DNA of 64,000 nt from Gordionus sp. m RMFG-2023 (GCF_954871325.1 NC_088775.1:6301561-6365560); one strand, 5' to 3'. Positions 36,630 through 50,084 are shown, counted from the stretch's first letter. Notes: generated from the sequence alone by a model not told the origin. Made by a program: numbers and translations.

Positions 36630-36821
36630 TTATTAAGGCTAACTCACTATTTTAGTCAGAAAATTATTGTCTACTAAGCCTTGAGAATTCCTTAATAGAT
36701 ATTCAAACCTTTTTACCATTCTACGAATAAAATCGTAAGGCTTGCAAAATATTTTTCTTTATAAAATATTGAGTTAGCCACATTTAAAAATCGGCTCAAA
36801 ACGAGTCGTTTAACAATACTA
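36630..36821. mobile_element. eroded copy of the AAACGGCTC palindromic MITE
   Basis: The right end GGCTCAAAACGAGTCGTTTA and the middle AGGCTAACTCACTATTTTAG match the family at 2850-3008 and 26445-26663. The left end is poorly preserved. Confidence 0.5.
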
Positions 36822-39117
36822 ATAAGTGGTATAAAAAGCGTTAATCTGTATTATTCCTCAACTGATTATGTAGAAATATTATTCCAATGTACTTGTCTTG
36901 ATACAATTCTTGGCATGTTTATTATCATATTATATAAATGCACCTGTTTTGAACCATGTTAAAAATCTTGTTAAATTCACAATCAGCATTCTTTCTTATT
37001 TGCAAAATAGCATAGTAAAGTTCCTAAATTAATTATATACATATTTTTAAAATATACAAGCAAATTTAACCAGATTGCAAATTTTGTACTTTTAAATATA
37101 TTATCTATAAGATAGTATTATTGATCAATAAATTATTATAATAATATTTACTGCAGATCTATCATCAAACATTAACTGAAAAAAATATAAATATAATGTT
37201 AAAATACACTAACTAATGGGACTATCTGAATGATAGGATCCCTTTTCTCTGGCATAATCACTATTGTTTCATCATCAAGAGGCATAGCTACTTACTTAAA
37301 TGCCCATTCCATGGAAATAAAAGGAGAGATAAAAAACCCATGCCCGATTAAATAAAAATTTTATTCTGGGTTCTGTTTGGCGATATTAATTTTAATTTTA
37401 TTTAGCAATGTGAGAACTTAGAAATAAACATATGATAAAATAAAATAAAAAATACCAGTACATATACAATCACCTATCAATAAAACTAGTTCTTTATATC
37501 CAGCTTTAAAAATAATCAATAATCGATTCCGTATTCAATATCCATCATACCCAGTTTGAATTTACATTGATAAATAATAATAATAAAGAAGATTGATATA
37601 GATTGAACTAAAATTTTAAAAGTTATAATTCAATGAATGTAACAAATGTTTGTTCTGGTAGAAAATTAAATATTAATAGATATGTTTATAAATTTAACAA
37701 ATTATTTTTTTCATTTACATTCTTTAAAAGATATTTTCTGAGGTCCATATCAACATTTTTTAATCTTCTGTAAAATATATAATTCACTATTGGTAAAAAT
37801 TATTTGATTGTCATATGTAAATTAGATAAAATTAGATACACTGTAAATCTACGACCCTTAATATTCCACTGTTTGTATTGTGCGTTATTTTTTTTATTTA
37901 ATAATTTTATCAATAATTTTATAATTAATTTTACTTAAAATTTTCAAAGTTTGTGCTCTAAAATGTTTGTTGATTTATTTCAAACTCTGATTATTAATGA
38001 ATAATTAGTAATGAATAATAATTCTTAAATTATAGGAAGAAAAAAAACGGGCCCTCTCAGTGGGTAATGAAAACTATTTTAATATTTTCGACAACAATTT
38101 TTCTGTAACGTGAACGCGTTTTCGTAGGCGAGATGCCAGTTGTTATTTAATCTAATTTCTATGCATGCATTGTGATATCAATATGAATGCAGTCTTGTTA
38201 ATTTTTTTTAAAATCAATTTTGCTAACGACAAAAATTAACCATATTATAAGCTAAATAGAAATTAAGGCGACACACTTTAAATGTAAGCAGGTTAAACTT
38301 CTAAAATTATTCTATAACCCGTATCAATACTCTGTGCTTTTTTAATTCATTTTAGTGCTTCAATACCTTTAAGAAAAAAAAACACTATTGACTAAATAAA
38401 ATACAAAAATTTATATCCTCCCAGAACAAAAATTAGAAAAATACTGTATGGACCCCCCTAAATATTTGCTTAGAATATTTATTATACAGAAACCTAGTTA
38501 TACGTTAATAAAAACAATAACGTCACATGTTACTATGCGCCTTAATATTAGATTCTTAAACGTCATAGCATAATTACTACATAGTGCGCTTTTATTATTG
38601 GGAAAAAAGCCCATATGAATTTTAGCATCATTGGGAATTGTCCCATATTTAAATTTTTTTTTGTCTTTAATATTGTTAATTCGTAGATTTTAAAGATTTT
38701 TCCTAACACTTTTTTAAATTAAAAAAAAAAAATTTCCTAGAAAAATCATCAAAGGAAATTAAAACAGCATTTTCTCGTCTAGATATAAAGTACTGTATAA
38801 AAAATAAAATAGTTATTTCTTGTATAAAACATTTCCATATATTTGTAACAACTTTCTTAAGAAATTGTTTTTGCTGTGTGATTTTTTTTTAAAAATGTTA
38901 TTAATATATTATTTTTAGAATAAATACAGCAAGTCAAACAATTTTATAAGAAAGTTGTTACAATTATATGGAAATGTCTCAAATCAAAGATACATACTGT
39001 AGTACTTATATTTACTATATATGTAAACATATTTTTTATAATTTTTTAACCATTTTTTTAAAAAAATATTTGTCATATTTATATATTCTAGTGTATAGAA
39101 CAATTTCACACCTTTTC
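36822..39117. repeat. insertion-like stretch, then distal unit 5 flank
   Basis: The stretch 36822-37965 has no match in unit 4 and no coding frame; it may be an unrecognised insertion. From about 37970 the flank again matches unit 4 (30045 onwards) and ends near 39060 (AGCAAGTCAAACAATTTTAT). Confidence 0.45.
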
Positions 39118-39424
39118 AAGAAATTTAAAATACATAATAAGGTACCATTATGTGTCACCGACAACGTCTATATGAATGGGGGGGGGGGTTGTAGGAACAG
39201 TTTGCATCCAATTTTAATTTTCAAATAAAACTTTCTGAAAAGGTTACACATTCTCAACAAACTCATATTCATGCCAAACAATTTGCTATAATAATGATTC
39301 ATTGTAAATGATGGGGTTTTATATTGAATTCATGATCTGAAAAATAATTCTTTCATATTCATAATATTTTGATAGTTGGTAGTAGAGCTAAAATAATTTA
39401 AGTTCTTTTTAAAATTTATGAAAG
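39118..39424. repeat. left module flanking the LINE
   Basis: AAAATACATAATAAGG, CATTATGTGTCACCGAC, CGTCTATATGAA, a G-run and AGGAACAGTTTGCATCC (39193-39209) recur inverted at 42479-42521 and 42716-42744, and directly at 58366-58450. This is the left side of a composite repeat into which the LINE has been placed. Confidence 0.6.
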
Positions 39425-40600
39425 GAATAAGTATAATATTTTTTTCCTCTTTAGCTTTCACCTTTTATGGTGGTAAGCTCCTTAAACATCTCTCTCCACT
39501 TTATGTTATTCATACAATCTCTTTTATCTAATTTATACTTCTTTATATTGGCTCTAACTTTATGGCCCCATTGAAGTTTTGGCCTTCCTCTTTTACGTTT
39601 GCCCATCACTTCCAAACTCGCAACCTTATTTCCTTAGTAGTTCATAGGCCTCCTCATTGGGTGCCTATACCACCTAAGTCTGTTTACCATTAACTTAGTC
39701 TTAATGGGCACTACCTTTAAACTACTTAGTATTCTTGTACTGCGCAGTTTATCCTTTCTTATTACCCCAGCAATCATCCTCAGCATTCCCATCTCCATAG
39801 TTTGCAGACTTCTCTCGTCTGATTCTTTGGTTGGCCATGTTTCCGAACTATATAGAGTAGTTGCTGTACTGTAGAACTGTAAATTTTTTCCTTTAATTTG
39901 TGTGGGATTGTTTTTTCAAATAGCACTCCAGATAAAGATCTCCACTTTAACCATCCTTGATTAATTTTACTCTTTATTTCTTTATCTATTGTGCAGTTTG
40001 TTTAAATAGTGGAACCCAAATATTTGCAGCTTTCAATTGCCGATATCTGCCATTCATTTATATCAATACTCTCTGTTTCATCTCCTCCTATCACCATATA
40101 CTCCGTCTTTTCTCTATTTACTTTTAGTCCGTGCTTTTCTAGGATATTTATCCAACTCACTAATCTTTCTTTCATTTCATCCTTGGATTCGGCAAGTATC
40201 ACAATATCATCTGCAAATATCATATTCCACAGGACTGTTTGAGGTATAGACTGTGCTAATACATCTATTACTGTAATGAAGAGAAGTGGGCTGAGAGCCG
40301 ATTCTTGATAAACTCCTTTGGTTATTGTGAAGCCTGCTGAAGTACTTGTTGTGCTACGGACTATTGTTGTATGGCCCATATACATATCCTGTATTATTCT
40401 TATATATTTTTCGAGAACCTTTTTGTGGCGTAGCGCCCATCAGATAAGTTTTCTTGGGATTCTATCGAAGGCCTTTTCTAGATCGAGAAAGACAATGTGT
40501 AGCTTTTTGTTCTTTTCCCTGTATTTTTCACTCGTTTGCCTAATTGCGTGGATAGCATCAGTTTTTGATCTTCCAGGCATAAAAATAAACTGAGTCTCTG
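39425..40600 (-). pseudogene. RTE LINE reverse transcriptase and C-terminus
   Basis: Motifs in order on the minus strand: LHIVFLDLEKAFDR (about 40505-40464), GVYQESALSPLLF (usual form G-x-x-QGS-LSPLLF), the catalytic FADDIVILAES (about 40217-40185), WINILEKHGLKVNREKTEYM, and ESCKYLGSTI near 40002. Past a break the C-terminal region gives NRLRWYRHPMRRP and GKRKRGRPKLQW. The catalytic Asp pair is kept, but frame breaks stop a complete product. Nearest clade: RTE. Confidence 0.8.
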
Positions 40601-41330
40601 CTATTTCGATTATGTCTCTAAATCTTTTTTCTATTATTTTTTCTTATAGTTTTAGACAGTGTGACATTAGTTTTATGCCCCTGTAATTTTGACAAATATG
40701 TGGATCCCCTTTAATTTTGAAGATAGGAACTAAATAGCTCTGCCTCTATTTTTGGGGAACCTCTTCATTTCCAAGTATTTTATTGTACACATTTGTGAGG
40801 AGATGTATTCCATCATCTCCTAGTGCTTTAAAGCTTTCTATTGGAATATAGTCTGGTCCCTTAGCTTTGTTGTTTTTCATATGCTTAAGGCATGTGATTA
40901 TTTCTTGTTCTGTTATAGGTTGGGGGAGTGTTCGTCATAGATGTAGTATGTGGGGATTAAAGTTGAGAAGCTCCTGAAAATATTCTTTCCTACTATTCAT
41001 TATTTCTTTTTCCTTTATTATCAATTTCCCATCTTTATTTTTGATTACTTCGGAGCTCCGTTTATATTCCTAGAATTCTTTTCTCGCTATCTGGCTAATC
41101 AGTGTATTTTATTTTGCCCTTCTTTGGTATTTAGTTCTTCATAAATGTCATCGTATGCCATAGATTTGTCCTAGCCACCGCCTTTGTAGCTATTCTCTTG
41201 GAGTTTTTGTAATTTGTCTTGTCATCTGAGTTTTTAGATTTGAGCCATATTTTATATCAGGCTTTTTCTACTTTATAGTGGTTTGTACCTCTTCATTCCA
41301 TTACCATAACTCTTTGTATGATTTATTGCC

Positions 41331-42243
41331 TCATGTCGATTTGGCAGTGTCTATTAATCTGCATAAAAGGTCTGTCCACATTTTTTCACTGACTTGTGAG
41401 GAATCTATTGTTTCAATGTTTGCATTGATTACAAAGGCATCTGTCATTGTTTTTAATTTGCCCCATTTGTTGCATGGTTCCAGTTTTATTTTGTTTTGAG
41501 TGGATTTATTTGAGATGTGTAAATCCATGACTAGTAGCTTGTGTTGTGCGGCGATATTTTCTCTTGGGATGACTTTGCAGTCTATTACATCTTTTAATCT
41601 TCTGCGAGAGATTAGCATGTAATCTATCTGTGTTTTCCTTGTACCACTTTCGTATGTTAATAAATGACTGTCTTTTTTCCTATAGTAGGTGTTGGTTAAT
41701 GCAAGGTCGAAGGCTTGCGTAAATTTCAGTACGCTCTCCTTCATCATTTCTTTCTTCATATCCAAAACCACCATGATGCCTTTTGTAGCTATCTCTTGAT
41801 TTCCCCACTAGCGCATTTAAGTCACCACCAATTATGACTAGGTTATCCTTAGGGATTTCCATTACAGCTTCATCAAGGATAGCTCTAAAATCATCTTTCT
41901 CTTCTTCCTTGCAACCCGTTTGAGGAGCATATACTGAAAGGATGTGTAATATTGATTGACCAATGCAGAGTTTTATTTTCATTAGTCTATCAGAGATCCT
42001 GTTGACTTCTACTACAGAGGAGGTTAGATCTTGACTGAGGATGATGCCGACACCGTTCTTATCGCCAACAATGCCATTATAGTACAATTTATACCCATCT
42101 CCAATCATTAAAGTCTTCTGACCTTTCCATTTCGTCCCTTGTGTGCACACTATATCAACTTTTCTCTTGTTCAACATTGATGCTAATTCTTTTGTCTGAC
42201 CTTTAAGTGTCCCAATATTCAAACTTGCTAATATTGTCTTCAT
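41331..42243 (-). pseudogene. RTE LINE endonuclease domain
   Basis: The frame from 42243 reads MKTILASLNIGTLKGQTKEL and then CTQGTKWKG, where active enzymes have QETKW, so the catalytic Glu appears to be Gly. It continues with YYNGIVGDKNGVGIIL, EVNRISDRLMKIKL, SVYAPQTGC, IIGGDLNALVGK and HGGFGYEERNDEGE. A frame slip near 41735 carries the domain into the overlapping frame 41774-41331, with FTQAFDLALTNTYYRKKDSH, TQIDYMLISRRRLKD and QHKLLVMDL. This enzyme nicks target DNA for target-primed reverse transcription; here it is inactive by the slip and the changed residue. Confidence 0.8.
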
Positions 42244-42250
42244 TACATTT

Positions 42251-42745
42251 AAAAGGATAGCAGAAAGTTTTAGTTTTATTTAGAAAACACTTGTAGGATT
42301 GTTTGCAATATATATATTTAGTCGATGAATTGTATAATAATAATTCTATAATAAAAGTATTAATTTTTATAGCAATAAATTTTGTCCTATTTCATCTCAA
42401 AATTTAAAAGATAACCCCCCAAAAAATTTATCCTACCCCCATTAAAGCAGCCTATCCCCCACCCCTCTCAAAAAAATAGGATGCAAACTGTTCCTACCCC
42501 TCCCACTCATGTAGACGCTGCTTCTTACCAAGATTGAACCTGCGTCCTTCTTCGTCTTAAAGTTTCCAAGTATACATCTAACCAATTAGTCCACCCCGGC
42601 GATAAGTATAATTAAAAAGGTGTAAATAAGAGTAAAATATCGCGGCCGAAGGCGGCGAGAATTTTTTAGGGGGTTAGCATAGGTTTTTGAGGGGGGTTTG
42701 CAAATGAAAATGCCGTCATGTAGACGCTGGTCACCGATAATGCCA
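42251..42745 (-). repeat. right module with tRNA-like SINE head
   Basis: Inverted copies of the left module are seen: GGATGCAAACTGTTCCT at 42479-42495, then CATGTAGACGCTG at 42509-42521 and again at 42717-42729, followed by TCACCGATAATGCC. Between them at 42522-42600 is a minus-strand tRNA-like head: A box TGGACTAATTGGTTAG and B box GGTTCAATCTTGG. A CG-rich patch (GCGGCCGAAGGCGGCG) sits at 42641-42656. Non-coding. Confidence 0.55.
42522..42600 (-). ncRNA. tRNA-derived SINE head
   Basis: The A box TGGACTAATTGGTTAG and B box GGTTCAATCTTGG are correctly spaced on the minus strand. The acceptor arm does not close, so this is a SINE promoter or tRNA relic, not a working tRNA. It continues into the GCGTCTACATGA module. 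Confidence 0.55.
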
Positions 42746-42959
42746 TAAATTTTTTAAAAGCCTATAGGTATAAATAGTTTATATTTTAATATGTTTATAT
42801 TAAAAGAGCTATCATAGACAACGCTTACGTCCCTTTTTCATTTTTGTTTCCCTGCGTCACACCATCTCCGTTCTTTTTTTTAATAATATTATTATATATT
42901 TTTCAAACATTTTTAAATATATTAAAATTTATTATAATGAAAATTTAAATTATTATTTT
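42746..42959. other. AT-rich gap, nothing recognised
   Basis: No frame or repeat is recognised between the LINE composite and the hAT relic. Confidence 0.4.
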
Positions 42960-44350
42960 AATTTTTGTTTCTTTTTCCTAAGTAATTATTTTTCAATAAA
43001 ACCTTCCAACTAATTTTCAAAAAAGATTATAGATTTTTTGCGAAAATTTCTGAAGATGCAGAAGGTGAGTTTGTATCATTATTAAATGAGGCATTTGATG
43101 ATCAAAATAGAGATGAAAACTTTATTTATCTGCCCGAACATCACATTTGTGCTTACTACAATCTTTAGTGACAAGATGCTGAAAAGCATTAGAAAATTTA
43201 TCTTTTAAAAACATATTAAAAAGTGCATTTGATAAGTACAAAAATTTTATGGAATAATCAAAATCAATCTAATTCATTTGCTGTTAATTTAAAGAATAAT
43301 TTATCAGGGTTGCTATAAGGCTTGTTGTTACAAGATGGAATTCTTATTATAATTCTTTGGAATGATAGACTCATCAGTAAAAGAAAATAGTTAGTTTGAC
43401 ATAGTGTGTGACATGGGAAGATTAACCAGGCTATCAAGCAATGTAAAACATTTTTGAAGAACACTGTACCGTACCTACTAAAATTATTTAGAATAAATAT
43501 TACAATAAATTTTTTAAATATTAAAATAGATCATGGAACCTATTTCAACTGCGCTCATTATTTTAGAAGACCCCAACAATAACGATAGTTAATATTAAAA
43601 AAAATAAATAGACCAAAATATGGTCAGCCATTGGTAGACGCAGTATTAAATGGGATTGTTAAAAGATATTAAACCTATCACTATCAAATTAATTAGATAT
43701 TTTTATTTTTTTAAAGATTTGAACATATATATGAAGATCAATACGTTCTTTCTGCAATTATACATTCAGTATTCAAGTTTCAAAGATCATGAATAAAACT
43801 TCCACAGAACCAACCTATAAAAAATAAACTTAGAGCGTTATTAAAAAAATGCATTGAAAACCCTAGAAATGATAATGCAAGAACTGTTAATTTCGAGATA
43901 TCCTTTTTTTTGACGAGCAAGTAGAGAATAGATTGGAGGAGGATAGCTTATCACAATTTTTTGAAGCAAATGACAAAACAATAAATGTTTTTAATTAATT
44001 CCCCACGTTATAAAAGTTTTTATTAAGTAAAATACCGCAATCCCTTCATCTGCCCATGTAGAGCGCGTTTTTAGTATAGCCTATGCCTTATTAACTGCCA
44101 AGCGTTCCTGTTTACCATATAAAAATTTTGAAAAACAATTGTTATTAAAAATTAATAAGAAAAAATAAAAAATTATAAATAAAAATAACTTTTTATTCGC
44201 TATATTATATTGTAATTATAATTATATTATCAAAATAAAACTATATTTTTTTTTAACATGGCTAATCTAATATAATGTGTTAAAAAATTTAAGACATATT
44301 AAATTAAATTTAAAAAAAAAATTTGAACGAACGTGAACGCGTTCGATTTT
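42960..44350 (+). mobile_element. hAT relic, plus-strand transposase pieces
   Basis: Around 43080-43160 a frame gives NEAFDDQNRDENF and LPEHHICAYYNL, matching the LP-x-H-x-RCA-HTLNL block of hAT transposases. Around 44035-44165 it gives TAIPSSAHVERVFSIAYALL and TAKRSCLPYKNFEKQLLLKI, the dimerisation domain. The right end keeps GAACGAACGTGAACGCGTTC (44324-44343), which resembles the left end of the relic at 56775, so both belong to one family. The true terminus is cut by the gypsy LTR that starts at 44357. Many breaks. Confidence 0.7.
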
Positions 44351-44356
44351 TAGAAA

Positions 44357-44687
44357 TGTTTCTAATTATATATCAACTGTTACAAGATTAATGGAACTAA
44401 ATTAATTTGTTAAAATTAAATCAAATTACAAATTATTAAAAATACCAAAAAATAAAAGCAAAAGAAGAACGAAAAATAAATATGAATGTACAATTATAAT
44501 ATTTTTCTCAACTTTTATATATCATCCTATTTGCATAATCAACATTATTGATATTCAAATAAATTAGTTCTCATATCGCATTCAAAAAAAATTAAACATA
44601 ATCGCACAAATAAATATTAATCTTTTATTCAAATAAATATATAAAAATTATATATTCAAATTTTTCCTTCCTCCTTCACCTTCAACA
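44357..44687 (-). repeat. 3' LTR of the gypsy fossil
   Basis: On the minus strand it starts TGTTGAAGGTGAAGG right after the purine tract TAAGAGAAGGGG, and it aligns with 50085-50421 over its length (GGCATAATCAACATTATTG against TTGCATAATCAACATTATTG). Confidence 0.8.
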
Positions 44688-45600
44688 CCCCTTCTCTTAG
44701 ATGAACATCTAGGGAACTTGAACTCCACTTGATTCAACAATTTCGGAACCTCAGTTTGTATTATCATGTCGCTATTGACGGTCATATTTGATTCGGACAA
44801 TACCTCATCAGTTGATTACCCCCACAAGCCCAACATTGTCTTAGTGTAGGTTGACCATAAGGTATTACTCTTGTGGTTTTATCGTTCCATCATGGAGTTT
44901 CCATCTTCATAACGTTTAACATTTCTCCATATAGTCTAGTAGCTTTTTCTCTTGCTAACCTTAACCAGTTTCTTGAGATTATTGATCAGTCTATTGGGCG
45001 TATTTCTCATACTTGAGTATAAGTAGCTATCTAAAAATATAGTTACTATTGGAAATAAAGTTAATAATTCCCTTCGTTTATTCCTCTGTCTTTTACCTTC
45101 GTTCCATTTTCCAATAAAAACATCAAATTCTATTATTTTGCTTTCATCCCATAATTTCTTTTTTCAATACCATCAAATTTTATTTTATTTTCACCCCAAA
45201 AATTTTGTTTTTCAATTAAAACATCAAATTTTACTTTCACCCTAAAATTTCGTTTATAACAACATCAAATTCTCAACTCCTAGCTACTTCTTATATATCG
45301 TTATTCATTTTAGGCAATCAAATATACTCTCGTGCTTTATTCTTCATTCTTTCTATGCCTTGATGTCTGGCATACGCCGTTACTAAAATATTTTTTCTTA
45401 ATAAATCAGACATAACTAAACGATATCCTCTCCATACACTTGTCTTTAATGTTTAATTCACTCTTGACGTTTTTGAACGATTTGTCTTCGCTTTTCCATT
45501 TCATATCAACTTTCAGAGATGTTAATTCTCATAATGAATACCTTACAGACTAGCTCAAAGTTATCTGCTTTTCTCTTATATCTACTTTCAAAGATCTTAT

Positions 45601-48061
45601 TGTTGTAGCTGTTAGAAAAAAAGATGAAATAAATTTAATATAATATACTAAATGTCAGTCATTTTTATGACATGAACAATTAATCTTCCTTGGGGGAAGA
45701 AGGAAGAATGGGAGATCACGTGATGCCAGCTGGTGAAGAACAAAGAATGGAGGAGATTGTAAGGTAAAACAAAATTTTTGTGATATATATATATATTATA
45801 TGATAAATTTTGACAACGCATAAGTACTAACCACTATACAGGTGTAAGTGAGATTAAGAGGTGAGTTTAAGGGATTCTAGAATTTTGTTTAAATGTTTAG
45901 CTTATAAAGCCCAAGATAGAAAGTATGTAATGAGTATTAGGCCGGAATATGAAAATAAGATCAGGAATTTAAGACAATAATATTGGTTATATTATATGCC
46001 TAGATGTATATGGTACATCCAATTTTGACAGTAGGTATGATCTTATTATTTGGTAGGCCTTAAGACTCATTGGATGGTGTTATAGGTATTCCGTCATAGG
46101 AAGATTAGACCTCAAGATATGCAGGACGGAAAGGATTGCTAAATATTTAAATATTAGGAATTTATGAAAGTATATATATAGAAGTGGATTTTTGTAATTA
46201 AGTATTTGTTATTTAATTATGCATTTTGGGTTTTTAAAGGAATGAACATGTGTGGGATAGTTTATTATTAATTAATGTTACTATATTGTATATGTAATCC
46301 AGTTTCAATTAAGTATATTATTTTAACCATTTTTATGAAATATGGTGTAATGTGAATTACACATAGGTTATATTTAATTATTTTTGATTTAAGGTATGAA
46401 TTTGATATATATATAGAGTTGGCATAGATTTATTTGATATATGGGCAAAATATGAATTTGGCATATATATAAATTTGTATGGATTTATATGATATATATA
46501 TAAATTTGGTTTGAATTTATAAGATATATTGGTATAAATATGATATATTTATAAAAATTTGGTATGAATTTATATGATATATTGGTATAAGTTTGATATT
46601 ATTGATATATATATATAAATATGACATTGATTTATATGATATATTGGTAGAAATTATGGTAATTAGTTGTTTTTTTTTAAATTATGAAATCTTTATATTT
46701 AATTTTTTTTTAAATTATAAAATTTTATAAAAATTTTTATTTGCATCTATTATACTGTGTTGATTGAAATTTTTATTAAAAAGAAAATATTTTTATGGAT
46801 AAGGACAGCGATGTGTTGATGGGTATGCCTTAAGATGGAAATATTGTTTAGTTTAAATACGAGAAAGTTTATTTATTTTGTGTATTATATTTTTTTTTTA
46901 TCTTTGTAATAATTTTATAGCACATCACATATTTTATGATCATGTATTTTTTTTAAAAGGAAAAAAAGCACAGATTATTTTATATTGTGAATGTTATATT
47001 AAAAATTCTCTACATGTATATCATATATCCCATATTCCAAATTTTTGTTACTTTGCATTCTACATTTATGTGAATCCGTGCTAATTGTGATGGCAGGGTT
47101 AAGTGGAAATGGTATATTTTTCTTAGGATACTGAGTAATTCCTAGGAGAAAAATATTTTATTTTCTACGTATTATATATTTTTCCTCCCTATAAAATGTT
47201 AAATTTATTTTTATACATGTTCCTTGTAATTTTATTTAAAATCTTTGTTCGGTAAATTTTCGCAATTATTTTTAATACCTTAAAATGGATTTTTCTATCT
47301 ATTTTTTTTCTATCTATTTTAGGAGATATTTATTAAAAATGTAGCTTTGATTTTTTTTACAGACAGAAGGAAAATTACATGTGTTGAAATTGAATTTCAC
47401 ACATAGACCATTTGTTCACATTACAGTATTATATGTAAAATCATTATTTCCTAATTACCATTAATCAGACCCGAATAATGTATACTATAACTCATATTTC
47501 CAAATGTATTTAAATGATTGAATTAGTATTTTTGCTGATATTACATTGTCAATATTAATGTTCCATAGATTATAAATACAGATACCACGTTGTAAATGTC
47601 ATTATTGATAATATGTTTTCCCACGATTATATATTGAAATGTATCGGAGATATTATACTATAAATCATCATAAAAGGAGACGATTAGATAAATCCCCTGA
47701 ACGTTTTCAAGGCGTACCGAAAATTGATACAATTCAAATGGACGATTCGATACATTACCACCAGAGAGAGAGGGACGCTGGGCTTGTGAAGGATGGGCGT
47801 GTTGTAGCAGTTAAAAGAAGAAATAAATTTAATATAATATACTAAATGTCAGTCATTTTTATGACATGAACAATTAATTTTCCTTGGGGGAAGAAGGAAG
47901 AATGGGGTGATGCCAGCTGGTGAAAAACAAAGAATGGAGGAGACTGTGAAGTCAGTTATTGGTTATGTGTTTACCTATTAATAATACTGTTTATATTATC
48001 GTTTATGATACTGTTTAGATTCTGTTTTTTTATGAATAAATGTGTAATTTGGACTTTTAAA
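45601..48061 (+). mobile_element. 2.46-kb insertion nested in the gypsy fossil
   Basis: Integrase-side gypsy sequence ends at 45600 and RNase H-side gypsy sequence resumes after 48061. The flanks CTTAT (45596-45600) and CTTAT (48062-48066) are identical 5-bp duplications. Inside, 45601-45762 and 47800-47955 are direct repeats (both begin TGTTGTAGC and share CCTTGGGGGAAGAAGGAAGA), as LTRs would be, with a purine-rich stretch before the second. The second repeat seems to extend further than the first, so the LTR call is uncertain. It is a fossil with no recognisable protein domain. Confidence 0.5.
46390..46665. repeat. degenerate tandem repeat, ATATATTGGTATAA type
   Basis: Blocks such as GGTATGAATTTATATGATAT and ATATTGGTATAA recur at about 30-60 bp spacing across this AT-rich stretch, inside the nested insertion. 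Confidence 0.55.
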
Positions 48062-50084
48062 CTTATAATGTTATTTTAATTCATCTTCTAAGAAAAAATG
48101 CTCTAAACTACTAATTTTGGGTTCTATTTCTTCTTTATTTTCTATTTTCTTAATAAACAGCTCTGTTAAAATATCTAGTAAACAAATAATCACCCACTCT
48201 CCTTATTTCAAAACCGAAGCTACCTACCAATAGCAACCATTTTTTTTATTCTGGGTGAAATCATTAATTCTTTATTGTTCTTTTTAAACAAATAAGCTAA
48301 AGGCTTATGATCCGTATATACTAAAAAGCTCCTTCCAATCAGATATTCTTTCACTTTGTTAATCCAAACTGTTGAATATTTTTCTTTCAGCGCTATTACA
48401 ACGTCAGGAAAAAAAGATCGATTTGTCAACATTATCAATCGGTTTGTAACAAAGCACCTCTTATTTTATTAGATGCATCCACTGCCAATATAATATCGAA
48501 ATCCTCGTTAAAACAATTCAGAATAAGTTAATCCACTATTTTTATTTTTAGTATTTCACCAATTGCATCTTGTTCTTTTTCACATTAAAATCTTATATTT
48601 TTATTTAATAACTTGTATAAGGGTGTAGCTATCTTCTCAAAATTCAGTATGAAACGATGATAATAATTTGTAGCTCCTATAAAAGCTTGTAATTCCGTCC
48701 TATTACGTGCTCTCTTGATCATTATCTTTTCTATATTCTTTGATTTAATACATCCTTTATTTCATTGCTGAACTTATCCTCAACAATATCAGGTTCTACT
48801 TTATTTTTAATTCCTTGTTGTTTGATCTTATATCTCTAAATAAATTATTCTCTTATATGTTACTTCTATGTTTAATCAAAAATTCTGGTGTTCGATTTAT
48901 CAGTTTATCGAGAAATCATGTTTTATTTTTAAACTATGTAACTCCTTATCATTCTCGCTTTGTATTATTTCTCCAGTTACATTGTTGTTCTCACGAATTC
49001 AAACAAAGACCGCCAATTATAATCAGGGCCTATATTCTTAGTGTCATTCCAACCTAAGATAGGTTCTATCTTTAATGTTATAATTCATAAATATCTCTTC
49101 AAATTTAACAATTTTATCATACTCTCATTCTTCTTGCTATAAAATTTTCTTCTGGAAAACATTTATTAATATCTTCTACACCTTGGATCCTGTGTCTAAT
49201 AAAAAGAATGTTTTAATTTCTCCTATTCATTTCTTAATCCTCAGGCATTTACTTCTCTTTATGGTCTTTTCTTATTCAATTTCACACTCATACATTTTCT
49301 GTTTCAATTTCTCTTGCAATAATTCTTCCATTTTTAATAATATCTTATTTACATATTTTAAATTAATTTGTGTGTTACACCGAAACTTATTATAATACAT
49401 AGTATTAATTTTATTATTTATAGCATTATTCGTATTCTCATTTATTACATTTCTATTGTGAATGCCCTCCTTGTTGATATTAAAGAGAGTCAACATTGAT
49501 CCATGTTTTCCAAATATAACATCTCAAACTAATGTTAAAAAACACTCTACTATTCGGATCTACCTGACCATTATGTCCATATTTCGCGCACTTAAGATAT
49601 CTTAACTTGCATTGTCCCAACATGTATTCGTGTTGATCACGACTAAAACAAATAATCAGTCTGTATCTATTTGTCTTGTCTTAATTTCGTCTCTTATAAT
49701 ATTCTTATCTTAATTTTTGCTAATTCTCTATTTTTAATCTTTATATACCCCGTAATATCTTCCAATTGATATTTCTAATATAAAACTTGAAACTTTCAAC
49801 GAAAGTAATATTAACAATATTTTATCTAGTAACTCCACATATTTATTTGTGTAATATACATTATAATGTGCTCAACAAAAATCTAATTAAAAATAGTTTA
49901 AATATTCGCACAAAATTGATTGAATATAAAAAAATAAATAAACTTAATCCTAATATATATTATATATATATCATATACAAATTGTTTTTTTTACCTCTCT
50001 TTTATTTTATTTTATTAATAAAAGAATCGATTATCCTTTATTAGACTAAAAATTCAAGGTATAGTGTCAATAATTTGGCACCAG

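Larger units (their letters stand above)
39425..42250 (-). mobile_element. RTE-type LINE, near full length, inactive
   Basis: On the minus strand the element has an APE-type endonuclease (42243-41331), a linker, a reverse transcriptase (about 40600-40002) and a C-terminal basic region (to about 39430) containing GKRKRGRPKLQWGHKV. This order and the wording of the endonuclease are those of RTE-clade LINEs. The frame is broken between and within the domains. It lies between inverted copies of a short repeat module (39193-39209 and 42479-42495), so it probably inserted into, or was carried with, another element. Confidence 0.85.

Noticed and set aside
45110-45300. tandem repeat of AACATCAAATT words as a satellite
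   Set aside because: The same words occur in order in the gypsy fragment at 19627-20240, so they are part of the element.
47639-47845. 68-codon frame with a basic C-terminus
   Set aside because: It runs into the direct repeat at 47800 and resembles no known family; probably chance within a transposon fossil.
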